Source of the DNA: Trinickia acidisoli
GTDB lineage: Bacteria > Pseudomonadota > Gammaproteobacteria > Burkholderiales > Burkholderiaceae
Assembly: GCF_017315725.1 (NCBI RefSeq)
Contig: NZ_JAFLRG010000002.1
Span: 1,550,001-1,614,000 of the forward strand
Length of the DNA: 64,000 bases
Direction of reading: 5' to 3'
This document shows, one piece after another, positions 45,218-55,600 of the stretch. Below the pieces are notes generated by a model that saw only the letters and a list, made by a program, of their open reading frames with translations, ran no database searches and had not been told where the DNA came from. The translations under genes were made by a program, and so were the position numbers. Positions within the stretch are counted from its first letter, which is position 1. Each line of letters begins with the position of its first letter.

Positions 45218-47812
45218 ATGAACACTGAATACCGTAAAGCTTTGCCCGGCACCGGGCTCGACTATTTCGACGCGCGCGCAGCCGTCGAGGCGATCGAAAA
45301 GGGCGCATACGACACGCTCCCCTACACGTCGCGCGTGCATGCGGAAAACCTCGTGCGCCGCTGCGATCCCTCGCTCCTGACCGATGCGCTCAAGCAACTG
45401 ATCGAGCGCAAGCGCGACCTCGATTTCCCGTGGTTCCCGGCACGGGTCGTGTGTCACGACATCCTCGGCCAAACGGCCTTCGTCGATCTCGCAGGGCTGC
45501 GCGACGCCATCGCCGCGCGCGGCGGCGACCCGTCGCTCGTCAATCCCGTCGTGCCGACGCAGCTCGTCGTCGATCACTCGCTCGCCGTCGAATGCGGCGG
45601 GTACGACAAAGATGCGTTTGCGAAGAATCGCGCGATCGAGGATCGCCGCAATGAAGATCGCTTCCATTTCATCGACTGGACGAAGAAAGCGTTCAAGAAC
45701 GTCGACGTTATCCCTCCGGGCAACGGTATCCTCCATCAGATCAACCTCGAGCGCATGAGCCCCGTCGTGCAGGTGCGCGACGGCGTCGCGTTTCCCGATA
45801 CGCTCGTCGGCACCGATTCGCACACGCCGATGGTCGATGCGCTCGGCGTCATCGCCGTCGGCGTCGGAGGCCTCGAAGCCGAAAGCGTCATGCTCGGCCG
45901 TGCATCGTGGATGCGCCTGCCCGACATCGTCGGCGTCGAACTGACGGGCGAGCGCCAGCCCGGCATCACGGCCACCGACATCGTGCTCGCGCTAACGGAA
46001 TTCCTGCGCAAAGAGAAGGTCGTCTCGGCCTACCTCGAGTTCTACGGCGAAGGCACGTCGCGCCTGACGCTCGGCGACCGCGCGACGATCGCGAACATGG
46101 CGCCGGAATTCGGCGCCACGGCGGCGATGTTCTACATCGACGAACAAACGATGCGCTACCTGAAGCTCACGGGCCGCGACGATGCGCTCGTCAAGCTCGT
46201 CGAAACGTATGCCAAGGAAGCAGGACTCTGGGCCGATACGCTCTCGCACGCGCAATACGAGCGCGTGTTGCGCTTCGATCTGTCGAGCGTCACGCGTAAT
46301 ATCGCGGGCCCGTCGAACCCGCACCGCCGCGTGCCGACAACCGAACTCGCGGCGCGCGGCATCAGCGGCACGGTCGAGAACGAACCGGGCAAGATGCCCG
46401 ACGGCGCCGTCATCATCGCGGCCATCACGAGTTGCACGAATACGAACAACCCGCGCAACATGATCGCGGCGGGCTTGGTCGCACGGAATGCCAATCGCTT
46501 AGGACTCCTGCGCAAGCCGTGGGTCAAAACCTCGCTCGCCCCCGGATCGAAGGCCGTCACGCTCTACCTCGAAGAAGCGGGCCTCATGCGCGAACTCGAG
46601 CAACTCGGCTTCGGTGTCGTCGCTTATGCTTGCACGTCGTGCAATGGAATGTCGGGCGCACTCGACCCCGTGATTCAAAAGGAAGTCCTCGACCGCGATC
46701 TCTACGCCACCGCTGTGCTCTCGGGCAATCGCAACTTCGACGGACGCATCCATCCTTATGCGAAGCAAGCGTTCCTTGCCTCGCCGCCGCTCGTCGTTGC
46801 CTATGCGATCGCGGGCACGATCCGTTTCGACATCGAGAAAGACGTCCTCGGCGTCGATGCGAACGGAAATGCGATCACGCTGAAGGACGTGTGGCCTTCC
46901 GACGAAGAGATCGACGCCGTCGTCGCATCGAGCGTCAAGCCCGAACAGTTCCGGCGCGTGTACGAACCGATGTTCGCCATTGCCGCGCAACAGAGCGAAA
47001 GCGCCGATCCGCTCTACGATTGGCGGCCGCAAAGCACCTATATCCGCCGCCCGCCGTATTGGGAAGGCGCGCTCGCGGGCAAACGCACGCTCAAGGGCAT
47101 GCGGGCGCTGGCCGTGCTCGGCGACAACATCACGACCGATCACATTTCGCCGTCGAACGCGATCATGCGCACGAGCGCGGCAGGCGAGTACCTCGAAAAA
47201 ATGGGCCTGCCCGAAGAAGACTTCAACTCGTACGCAACGCACCGCGGCGACCACCTGACGGCCCAGCGTGCGACGTTCGCCAACCCAACGTTGAAGAACG
47301 AGATGGCGATCGAGAACGGCCAGATGAAGGCGGGCTCGCTCGCCCGCGTCGAGCCCGAAGGCAAGGTCACGCGTATGTGGGAAGCGATCGAAACGTACAT
47401 GGAGCGCAAGCAGCCGCTCATCATCGTCGCCGGCGCCGATTACGGGCAGGGCTCGTCGCGCGACTGGGCGGCCAAGGGCGTACGCCTGGCCGGCGTCGAA
47501 TCGATCGTGGCCGAGGGCTTCGAACGTATCCACCGCACGAACCTCGTCGGCATGGGCGTGCTGCCGCTCGAGTTCAAGCCCGGCACGAATCGCACGACGC
47601 TCGGCATCGACGGCACCGAAACGTTCGACGTGATCGGCAAGCCCACGCCGCGTGCGGACCTCGCGCTCGTGATCGAACGCAAGAACGGCGAGCGCGTTAC
47701 CGTGCCCGTCACGTGCCGGCTCGATACGGCCGAGGAAGTCTCGATCTACGAGGCAGGCGGCGTATTGCAGCGCTTCGCACAGGACTTTCTCGAATCGGCC
47801 ACGACGGCCTAA
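45218..47812 (+). CDS. acnD: Fe/S-dependent 2-methylcitrate dehydratase AcnD
   Basis: The 864-aa aconitase-family protein dehydrates 2-methylcitrate, working with PrpF. The cluster cysteines are visible in AITSCTNTNNPRN and ACTSCNGMSG. The swivel domain carries DNITTDHISPSNAI and ADYGQGSSRDWAAKG. It starts DYFDARAAVEAIEKGAYDTL, as in AcnD proteins. No prpD is present, so this is the AcnD/PrpF version of the pathway. It lies 89 bp after the ligase gene; that gap carries no clear promoter. Confidence 0.95.
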   Translation: MNTEYRKALPGTGLDYFDARAAVEAIEKGAYDTLPYTSRVHAENLVRRCDPSLLTDALKQLIERKRDLDFPWFPARVVCHDILGQTAFVDLAGLRDAIAARGGDPSLVNPVVPTQLVVDHSLAVECGGYDKDAFAKNRAIEDRRNEDRFHFIDWTKKAFKNVDVIPPGNGILHQINLERMSPVVQVRDGVAFPDTLVGTDSHTPMVDALGVIAVGVGGLEAESVMLGRASWMRLPDIVGVELTGERQPGITATDIVLALTEFLRKEKVVSAYLEFYGEGTSRLTLGDRATIANMAPEFGATAAMFYIDEQTMRYLKLTGRDDALVKLVETYAKEAGLWADTLSHAQYERVLRFDLSSVTRNIAGPSNPHRRVPTTELAARGISGTVENEPGKMPDGAVIIAAITSCTNTNNPRNMIAAGLVARNANRLGLLRKPWVKTSLAPGSKAVTLYLEEAGLMRELEQLGFGVVAYACTSCNGMSGALDPVIQKEVLDRDLYATAVLSGNRNFDGRIHPYAKQAFLASPPLVVAYAIAGTIRFDIEKDVLGVDANGNAITLKDVWPSDEEIDAVVASSVKPEQFRRVYEPMFAIAAQQSESADPLYDWRPQSTYIRRPPYWEGALAGKRTLKGMRALAVLGDNITTDHISPSNAIMRTSAAGEYLEKMGLPEEDFNSYATHRGDHLTAQRATFANPTLKNEMAIENGQMKAGSLARVEPEGKVTRMWEAIETYMERKQPLIIVAGADYGQGSSRDWAAKGVRLAGVESIVAEGFERIHRTNLVGMGVLPLEFKPGTNRTTLGIDGTETFDVIGKPTPRADLALVIERKNGERVTVPVTCRLDTAEEVSIYEAGGVLQRFAQDFLESATTA

Positions 47813-47846
47813 GGGCCTAAAGCCTAAAAGTAAGGACAACTAACGA

Positions 47847-49028
47847 ATGACGCACCTACCGCAAATCAAAGTGCCGGCCGTGTACATGCGCGGCGGCACC
47901 AGCAAGGGCGTGTTTTTCCGCCTGCAAGACTTGCCCGAGGCCGCGCAGGTTCCGGGCGCGGCGCGCGACGCACTGCTCATGCGCGTGATCGGCAGCCCCG
48001 ATCCGTACGGCAAGCAGATCGACGGCATGGGCGGCGCCACGTCGAGCACGAGCAAGACCGTGATCCTCTCGAAGAGCACGCGGCCCGATCACGACGTCGA
48101 CTACCTCTTCGGGCAAGTGGCGATCGACAAGGCATTCGTCGATTGGAGCGGCAATTGCGGCAACCTGTCGGCGGCGGTTGGCCCGGTCGCGATCTCGAAC
48201 GGGCTCGTCGATCCCGCCCGCATCCCGCGCGACGGAATCGCTACCGTACGGATTTGGCAGGCCAACATCGGCAAGACAATCGTGGCGCACGTGCCGATGA
48301 CGAACGGCGCCGTGCAAGAGACGGGCGACTTCGAACTCGACGGCGTCACGTTTCCGGCCGCCGAAGTTGCACTCGAGTTCATGGACCCGGCAGCCGACGA
48401 AGACGGCGCCGGCGGCGCGATGTTTCCGACTGGCCGCGTCGTCGACGATCTCGACGTACCCGGCGTCGGCGCGTTGAAGGCAACGATGATCAACGCCGGC
48501 ATTCCGACGATTTTCATCGAGGCCGAAGCGATCGGCTACAAAGGTACCGAACTGCAAGACGCCATCAATAGCGACGACAAAGCGCTCGCGATGTTCGAGA
48601 CGATACGCGCGCACGGCGCGTTGCGCATGGGCCTCATCGAACGCATCGAAGACATCGCGAAGCGGCAGCATACGCCAAAGGTCGCCTTCGTCGCAAAGCC
48701 GGCCGATTACGTCGCATCGAGCGGCAAGACTGTGCGCGCGGCCGACGCCGACCTGCTCGTGCGTGCGATGTCGATGGGCAAATTGCATCACGCGATGATG
48801 GGAACGGCCGCCGTCGCAATCGGCACCGCAGCGGCAATCCCGGGCACGCTCGTCAATCTCGCCGCCGGCGGCGGCGAGCGCGAGGCCGTGCGCTTCGGCC
48901 ATCCGTCCGGCACGCTACGCGTCGGCGCGCAAGCCGCGTTCGTGGGCGGCGAATGGGTCGTCAAGAAAGCGTTGATGAGCCGCAGCGCGCGCGTATTGAT
49001 GGAAGGTTGGGTGCGCGTGCCCGGATAA
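47847..49028 (+). CDS. prpF: 2-Methylaconitate isomerase PrpF
   Basis: The 393-aa DAP-epimerase-fold protein isomerises the trans-2-methylaconitate made by AcnD to the cis form. Conserved pieces are VYMRGGTSKGVFF at the N-terminus, WSGNCGNLSAAVGPVAI with the active-site Cys, and VRFGHPSGTLRVGA. Its presence right after acnD (34 bp, AAGGA upstream) completes prpB-prpC-acnD-prpF. Two hairpins follow the stop. Confidence 0.96.
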   Translation: MTHLPQIKVPAVYMRGGTSKGVFFRLQDLPEAAQVPGAARDALLMRVIGSPDPYGKQIDGMGGATSSTSKTVILSKSTRPDHDVDYLFGQVAIDKAFVDWSGNCGNLSAAVGPVAISNGLVDPARIPRDGIATVRIWQANIGKTIVAHVPMTNGAVQETGDFELDGVTFPAAEVALEFMDPAADEDGAGGAMFPTGRVVDDLDVPGVGALKATMINAGIPTIFIEAEAIGYKGTELQDAINSDDKALAMFETIRAHGALRMGLIERIEDIAKRQHTPKVAFVAKPADYVASSGKTVRAADADLLVRAMSMGKLHHAMMGTAAVAIGTAAAIPGTLVNLAAGGGEREAVRFGHPSGTLRVGAQAAFVGGEWVVKKALMSRSARVLMEGWVRVPG

Positions 49029-49030
49029 CC

Positions 49031-49088
49031 ATCGTTAGTAATGCTAACGATTGAAGGACGATGCCGCCCTGAATGCGATCGGCATCGT
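49031..49088. terminator. Paired hairpins between convergent prpF and MFS genes
   Basis: The first is ATCGTTAG-TAATG-CTAACGAT at 49031-49051. The second has a 9-bp stem, ACGATGCCG with CGGCATCGT, at 49058-49088. Both are perfect and lie between two converging stops, so a bidirectional terminator is likely, although T-runs are weak. Confidence 0.6.
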
Positions 49089-49107
49089 CGAACGCTCGAT
49101 CAATGGC

Positions 49108-50415
49108 TCAATGATCGTGCTCGACGCCCGCCAACGCGGGCCGACCTGACTTCGCGCTCAACAACAGCGTGACGATCGCCGATACGGCCAGCGTGGCGCC
49201 GACGAAGTACAAGCCCGCGGCATAGCTGCCCGTTCGATGTTTCAGCCAACCGATCACGAACGGCCCCACGAATCCGCCGAGGTTGCCGATCGAATTGATC
49301 ATCGCAATGCCGGCCGCCGCGCCGGCACCGGAAAGAAACTTGCTCGGCATCGCCCAAAGCGGCGCCTTTGCCGCGCTGATGCCTACGTTGACGACGACAA
49401 GCGCGAGCACGATCAACAACGCCGTGTCGGCCTGCCCGGCGAATATGAAACCAACGCATGCGAGCACGCACGGGAGCACGACGTGCCAAGTGCGCTCCTT
49501 CGTTCGATCCGAGTGCCGAGCCCAAAGTATCATCGTCACCACCGCGGCAACGCTTGGAACGGCATTGAGCAGGCCCGTCTCCATTGCGGTAAAGCCGTAC
49601 TGGCGGATGATCAGCGGCGCCCACAGCCCAAGCGTATAAAGTCCAGCCGACGTGCCGAAATAAATCAGCGCAAGCGCCAGCACGCGTGGGTCGCGCAGGG
49701 CCTTCAATGCGCCGGCCGTATGACCCGCATGGGTCTCACGCTCTCTCGATTCCTCCTTCATCTTTGCGACGAGCCAATCGCGCTCATCCGCGCGCAGCCA
49801 TTCTGCTTTCGATGGCGTATCCGAGAGGAATCGGAGCACGACGAAGCCTAGCGCAATCGCCGGAACCGCTTCGATGACATACAGCCATTGCCAATTGGCC
49901 AGCCCGAACATCGACGGCATCTGCATGATCGCGCCGGAAATCGGCGAGCCGATCACCGTGGAGAGCGGCGCCGCGGCCATGAACCAAGCGGCCGCCGCGG
50001 CACGCTGTTTCGTCGGAAACCAAAGGCTCAAATAGAGAATGATGCCGGGGAAGAATCCAGCCTCCGCCACGCCCAACAGGAAACGCAAGACATAAAAGCT
50101 GGTGGGGCCGGCCGTGAAAGCGGAAGCCGCCGATACGATGCCCCAGGTGATCATGACGCGCGCGATCCAAATACGCGCCCCCACGCGGTGAAGAATCAAA
50201 TTCGACGGCACTTCGAACAGAAAGTAGCCGACGAAGAATAAACCTCCACCCAAGCCGAACGCGGTCGACGACAGGCCGATGGCCTTGTTCATCGCCATCG
50301 CCGCGAAGCCTACGTTGACGCGATCCAAAAAGCTCACGAAGTACAGCACCATGACGAACGGAATGATGCGCCACGCAAGCCTGCGCGTTACCCGCGATTC
50401 GACGTCTGAATGCAT
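49108..50415 (-). CDS. MFS transporter, anion:cation symporter (ACS) family, tartrate/phthalate type
   Basis: The 435-aa protein has 12 predicted helices. The ACS signature is clear: LYFVSFLDRVNVGFAAMAMN in helix 1, GLFFVGYFLFEVPSNLILHR near helix 2-3, then LRFLLGVAEAGFFPGIILYL and SLWFPTKQRAAAAA. The family imports organic anions such as tartrate, phthalate or galactarate with protons. GGAGGAG precedes the ATG. It follows the dehydrogenase gene by 75 bp on the same strand, so uptake and oxidation of one hydroxy-acid are probably coupled. Confidence 0.93.
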   Translation of the reverse strand: MHSDVESRVTRRLAWRIIPFVMVLYFVSFLDRVNVGFAAMAMNKAIGLSSTAFGLGGGLFFVGYFLFEVPSNLILHRVGARIWIARVMITWGIVSAASAFTAGPTSFYVLRFLLGVAEAGFFPGIILYLSLWFPTKQRAAAAAWFMAAAPLSTVIGSPISGAIMQMPSMFGLANWQWLYVIEAVPAIALGFVVLRFLSDTPSKAEWLRADERDWLVAKMKEESRERETHAGHTAGALKALRDPRVLALALIYFGTSAGLYTLGLWAPLIIRQYGFTAMETGLLNAVPSVAAVVTMILWARHSDRTKERTWHVVLPCVLACVGFIFAGQADTALLIVLALVVVNVGISAAKAPLWAMPSKFLSGAGAAAGIAMINSIGNLGGFVGPFVIGWLKHRTGSYAAGLYFVGATLAVSAIVTLLLSAKSGRPALAGVEHDH

Positions 50416-50490
50416 TGTGTCTCCTCCTTCGAGGTTGGGCGGCGCTCTGTTTGCATCGGCGCCGCTCGTATAGCGTTACGGCGATATCGC

Positions 50491-51573
50491 CTAGGCGGTC
50501 ACGGCTTCTTTCTCCAAGAACGCGCAAACGGCGGCCGTCACCTGCGCGGTGGTCGCCTTGCCGCCGAGATCGCCGGTGTGCAATGTCGGATTCGCGGTCA
50601 CGTTCTCGATGGCGCGCATTACATGCCCGGCAGCGTTCGCTTCGCCCAAGTGCTCGAGCAGCATCACGACCGACCAGAACGTGCCGATCGGATTAGCGAG
50701 CCCCTTGCCCATGATGTCGAACGCCGAACCGTGAATCGGTTCGAACATCGACGGATAACGGCGTTCAGGATCGATGTTGCCGGTGGGCGCAATGCCGAGA
50801 CTGCCGGCCAGTGCGGCTGCGAGATCGCTAAGGATGTCGGCGTGCAGATTCGTCGCGACGATCGTGTCGAGCGTGGCCGGACGATTGACCATGCGCGCCG
50901 TGGCCGCATCGACGAGTTCTTTGTCCCATTGGACGTCGGGAAACTCCTGCGAGATCTGCTGAGCGATCTCGTCCCACATCACCATTGCATGGCGCTGCGC
51001 ATTGCTCTTGGTGATCACAGTCAGCAACTTGCGCGGACGCGACTGCGCCAGGCGGAAAGCGAAACGCATGATGCGCTCGACGCCGGCACGCGTGAGGATC
51101 GACACGTCGGTCGCCGCCTCGAGCGGATGGCCTTGATGCACACGACCGCCCACGCCCGAATATTCGCCCTCGGAATTCTCGCGGACGATGACCCAGTTCA
51201 AATCCTCGGGCTTGCAGCGTTTGAGCGGTGCGTCGATGCCGGGCAGAATCCGCGTCGGCCGCACGTTGGCGTATTGATCGAGGCCTTGGCAAATCTTCAG
51301 ACGCAAGCCCCAGAGCGTGACGTGATCGGGAACGTCGGGGTCCCCCGCCGAGCCGAAGAGAATCGCGTCTTTGTCGCGCAGTTGATCAAGGCCGCCCTCG
51401 GGCATCATCACGCCGTGCGCCCGATAGTAGTCGGCGCCCCAATCGAAATTCTCGAACTCGAAAGCAAAACGTGCGGTCGTCTTGGCAAGTGCGTCGAGTA
51501 CCGCCTTCCCCGCCGGAACGACTTCCTTGCCGATGCCGTCGCCAGGAATGGTTGCAATGCGATAGGTCTTCAT
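50491..51573 (-). CDS. ttuC: Tartrate / D-malate dehydrogenase (TtuC/DmlA family)
   Basis: The 360-aa decarboxylating dehydrogenase belongs to the isocitrate/isopropylmalate dehydrogenase family. IPGDGIGKEVVPAGKAVLDA opens the protein; ENSEGEYSGVGGRVHQGHP and the Asp-rich metal region (LHADILSDLAAALAGSLGIA) follow. TtuC and DmlA oxidise tartrate, D-malate or related acids with NAD and Mn2+. The ATG at 51573 is preferred because GGAG lies 6 bases upstream. A divergent LysR gene and a downstream ACS carrier form the usual inducible hydroxy-acid module. Confidence 0.92.
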   Translation of the reverse strand: MKTYRIATIPGDGIGKEVVPAGKAVLDALAKTTARFAFEFENFDWGADYYRAHGVMMPEGGLDQLRDKDAILFGSAGDPDVPDHVTLWGLRLKICQGLDQYANVRPTRILPGIDAPLKRCKPEDLNWVIVRENSEGEYSGVGGRVHQGHPLEAATDVSILTRAGVERIMRFAFRLAQSRPRKLLTVITKSNAQRHAMVMWDEIAQQISQEFPDVQWDKELVDAATARMVNRPATLDTIVATNLHADILSDLAAALAGSLGIAPTGNIDPERRYPSMFEPIHGSAFDIMGKGLANPIGTFWSVVMLLEHLGEANAAGHVMRAIENVTANPTLHTGDLGGKATTAQVTAAVCAFLEKEAVTA

Positions 51574-51691
51574 GTCTCCGTCCGCGCAGTGAGTCAACGA
51601 GTGAGTGTGGATGCACTCTACTCAATTGGAAGTTGAAAAAACGGTGCTAGACTCAAAACGCCTTTAACTTATATTCACAAATCGAACCGTG

Positions 51692-52609
51692 ATGGACGCC
51701 GTTCAACCTGCCGATTTGGGCTTCTTCTCGACGCTGGCCGCGTCCGGCAGCTTGAGCGCGGCGGCACGCGAGCTGGGCTTGACGCCGGCGGCCGTCAGCA
51801 AGCGGCTTGCGCAGATGGAACAGCGCGCGGGGGTGCCGTTGATCAACCGCACGACGCGCCGGATGATGTTGACGCCCGAAGGCGAGGTGTATTTGGAGCA
51901 TGCTCGCCGTATCCTCGACGAGATCGACGAACTGGGTGAGTTGCTCGGCGGCTCCAAAAAGAATCCGACGGGGCTGTTGCGCGTCAATGCGACTTTAGGT
52001 TTCGGACGCAGCCACATCGGGCCGGTGATTTCGCGATTCGTCGCGCGATATCCGCAGGTATCCGTGCAACTTCAACTTTCTGTCGCGCCACCCCCGCTCT
52101 CCGACGATACGTTCGATGTTTGCGTTCGCTTCGGCGAGCCGCCCGATAGTCGAGTCATTGCACGACGCCTCGCGCCGAATCGGCGACTGCTGTGCGCGGC
52201 ACCCACTTATATCGCCCGGCGCGGCATGCCGGCCACGCCGCATGATTTGGCAAAACACAACTGCATCAGCATTCGCCAAGGAGACGAACCGTACGGCGTA
52301 TGGCGACTCTCGAATCCACGCGGCCCCTCTCGTCAAACCGAAGCCGTTCGCATCAATGGAAATCTGACGACCAACGATGGAGAAATTGCCGTGAAGTGGG
52401 CTCTCGATGGGCACGGCATCTTGATGCGCGCCGAATGGGACATCAAGGAATACCTTGCCGACGGTCGCCTGGTTGCCGTTCTGCCCGATTACGAAACGCC
52501 GGGCGCGGATATCTATGCCGTCTATGCTCAGCGGCATCAATTGTCCACGCGAATTCGCGCGTTCGTCGATTTTCTTGCGCTGCAGCTTAGCGGGGCGCGA
52601 AGCGGCTAA
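51692..52609 (+). CDS. LysR-family regulator divergent from the tartrate/malate genes
   Basis: The 305-aa protein has a winged helix at residues 5-62 (FFSTLAASGSLSAAARELGL, then AAVSKRLAQMEQRAGVPLIN). The DmlR/CrgA-like effector domain follows (LLRVNATLGFGRSHIGPVIS). It shares a 118-bp divergent gap with ttuC and is almost surely its activator. An overlapping GTG-ATG pair leaves 51689 as an alternative start. Confidence 0.93.
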   Translation: MDAVQPADLGFFSTLAASGSLSAAARELGLTPAAVSKRLAQMEQRAGVPLINRTTRRMMLTPEGEVYLEHARRILDEIDELGELLGGSKKNPTGLLRVNATLGFGRSHIGPVISRFVARYPQVSVQLQLSVAPPPLSDDTFDVCVRFGEPPDSRVIARRLAPNRRLLCAAPTYIARRGMPATPHDLAKHNCISIRQGDEPYGVWRLSNPRGPSRQTEAVRINGNLTTNDGEIAVKWALDGHGILMRAEWDIKEYLADGRLVAVLPDYETPGADIYAVYAQRHQLSTRIRAFVDFLALQLSGARSG

Positions 52610-52667
52610 TGCTCGTCGATCGGCTGCCCGAACCTAATGAGGTTGCCTTCGGGTTCGCCCACTTTTG

Positions 52668-55600
52668 CTAGCCACCGTTTTGATCGCCGCGATAAACATC
52701 GAGCAATGCTTCGATGGGATGCCGCAGCCGACGGCCCCGCAAGCGATCCACCTGGCATCGACACGAGTAGCCAGTCGCTAACAACTCAGGTTGCTCGGTC
52801 GCGACCGGCTGCGAGCCATCCAACGATAACCATGCATCGACGTGTCGTGCCCAAGACTGCTCGAAAATCGTCTGCGACGTCTCGACATTGCGTGCTTCAT
52901 GCCCATACGTCCCCGACATTCCGCAGCACCCGCTTGCGGGTATCGCTACCGACAGCTCTGCTCGAGCGAATAGATCTTGCCAAAGTACGGCTGCGTCCGG
53001 CGCGTTCGTGCGCTCCGTGCAATGCGGCAGCAGGCGATAGGTCGTCGACGTATTGCCGTCCTGGCTCGCATTGATTGCACCGCGATCGCTTCCGGGCACT
53101 GCTTCCCGAAGCGCCTCGTTCAGCCATTCTTGCGGCAGCAAAACGCTTGGGCACGCATCGACGCCAACCACCTTTCGATATTCCTGCCGGTAGACAAGCG
53201 TCATCGCGGGGTCCATGCCGACCAGCGGCACGTCGAAGTGAGCCAGCTTAGCGAGTTGAGCGGCATTTCGCTGCGCAGCGCGCTCGAACGCACGCAGAAA
53301 TCCCTGAACGTGCAACGGCTTACCGTTGGGCGCATAGGGTGCAAGGAACACGCGGTAACCAAGCCGCACCGCGAGTTCAACGAATGCAGCCGCGACGTTC
53401 GTTTCGAAGAAGCGTGTGAACGCATCTTGCACGAAGATGACGCTGTGCTTTCGCTGCGCGTCATCGAGCTTAGCTAGGCGCTCGACGGTAGCCGGCTCGA
53501 CCGCCCATCGCTGTTCTACATCGCGCCAAGATGTCGAGTTCAGTAATGGACTGTCGACGATACCGGCCATACGCCGCAACGCCGCCTTGACCGGACGGGC
53601 ACTCATCACCGCATTGTAGATGCGACGCGCACCGGGAATTGCAGCGACGTAAGGCACGCTGTATTCGAGCGAGCCGATCAAATAATCACGCGGCGAACGG
53701 GCATAACGCGTGTGATAGTGCGCGAGAAAACGTGCACGAAAATCGGGGACGTTGACCTTCACCGGACATTGAGCCGCGCACGATTTGCAGGCAAGACAGC
53801 CGGCCATTGCATCGTAAACCTGGTGCGAGAAATCTCTCTCTCCGCGCTGCTTGCGCCATGTATTGACGATTCGCATCGGCCATGCTGCCCGCGTCGGCTC
53901 CGCAGTCAAATCGACTCCCGCCTCGCCTTGCAACCTCAACCACTCGCGCATCAGCGACGCGCGCCCCTTCGGCGAATGAATACGTTGCCGCGTTGCCTTC
54001 CACGATGGACACATAGCGTCGTCGGGATCGAAGTTGTAGCAGGCGCCGTTGCCGTTGCAATGCACCGCATCGCCGTTGCGTTGCCAGACACGCTCATCGA
54101 TACGCCTATCCGCTTCGCCGCGCATCGGCACGGCATCGATTCGCAGCAAAGAGGCGACGCTATCGGGTGGCGTCGCGATCTTGCCGGGATTGAGTTGATT
54201 GTGCGGATCGAACGCAGCCTTGAGTTGTTGCAAGGCAGGATACAAGGGGCCGAAATATTCGGGCACGTATTCGGAACGGACGCCCTTTCCATGTTCGCCC
54301 CATAGTAGGCCGCCATATTTGAGCGTCAGCGCTGTCACCGCATCGGAAATCGGCCGGATCAGCGCGGCCTGATTCGGATCGCGCATATCCAATGCAGGCC
54401 GGACATGCAGCACACCGGCATCGACATGTCCAAACATCCCGTACCGCAGGCCCATACCATCGAGTAACGCGCGGAATTCGGCGATGTAACCGGGAAGGTT
54501 CTCGGGCGGCACGACCGTGTCTTCGACGAACGGCTGCGGACGGCTTGCACCGCGCGCATTGCCGAGCAGACCGACCGCGCGCTTGCGCATGGCGTAGATG
54601 CAATTGACGGCGGCTTCGCCATCGGCAATCGTGACGGCTACCCGGCTAACGGTGGTATCCGTTTTGAGGCGCTCGACGAAGGCGGTGATGCGAGCGTGCA
54701 CTTCGGCCGCGCTGTCGCCGCCGAATTCCACGAGATTGATGCCTCCCGCTTCATTCTCGGCACCATCGACATCGCTGACATCAGGCAAGTATTCGGCGAC
54801 GCTTCGCCACACGATGTCTTGCCGTGCCAGCGTCAATACGGTCGAATCGACCGTTTCGATCGACAGCGGGCGATGCGCCATGAGCGGCTGCGCATCGCGC
54901 AATGCATCCATGAAGCTCGCGTAGCGAATATTGACGAGTGCCGTGTGCGCAGGAATCGGCAACACGTTCAGCGTCGCCTCGACCACGAACCCGAGCGTGC
55001 CTTCCGAGCCGCACAGCACGCTGTTGATGTCGAAGCGGCCATTCTCATCGCGCAGATGGGCCAGATCGTAGCCCGTCAGACAACGATTCAATCGTGGAAA
55101 TCGCTCGCGGATCAAATCGGCATGACGCTCGCTGATATCGCGCGCAACGCGGTAAATACGTCCGACGCTATCGTTTCGACCGCACAGGACATTCAGCGAT
55201 GTTTCGTCCACGGGAACGCTGGACAAGCGCTCCCCGCCGATCAAAAACGATGCGAGCGCCTTTACGTGGTCGCGTGTTTTGCCATAGGTGCAACTGCCTT
55301 GGCCGCTTGCGTCGGTGCTGACCATGCCGCCGATCGTGGCGCGGTTCGACGTGGATAGTTCGGGGGCAAAGAACAAGCCGTGAGGCTTCAGCGCCGCGTT
55401 GAGTTGATCCTTCACGACGCCCGCCTCGACACGAACCGTTTGCGTTTTTGGATCGATGGCCAGGATGCGGTTCATGTGGCGGGAGAGGTCGACGACGATG
55501 CCGTCCGTCAGCGATTGCCCGTTTGTTCCCGTGCCGCCGCCGCGGGGGGCAACGGTGATCTGGCGAAATTGCGGGTGGCCGAGTAAGACGGCGATACGCC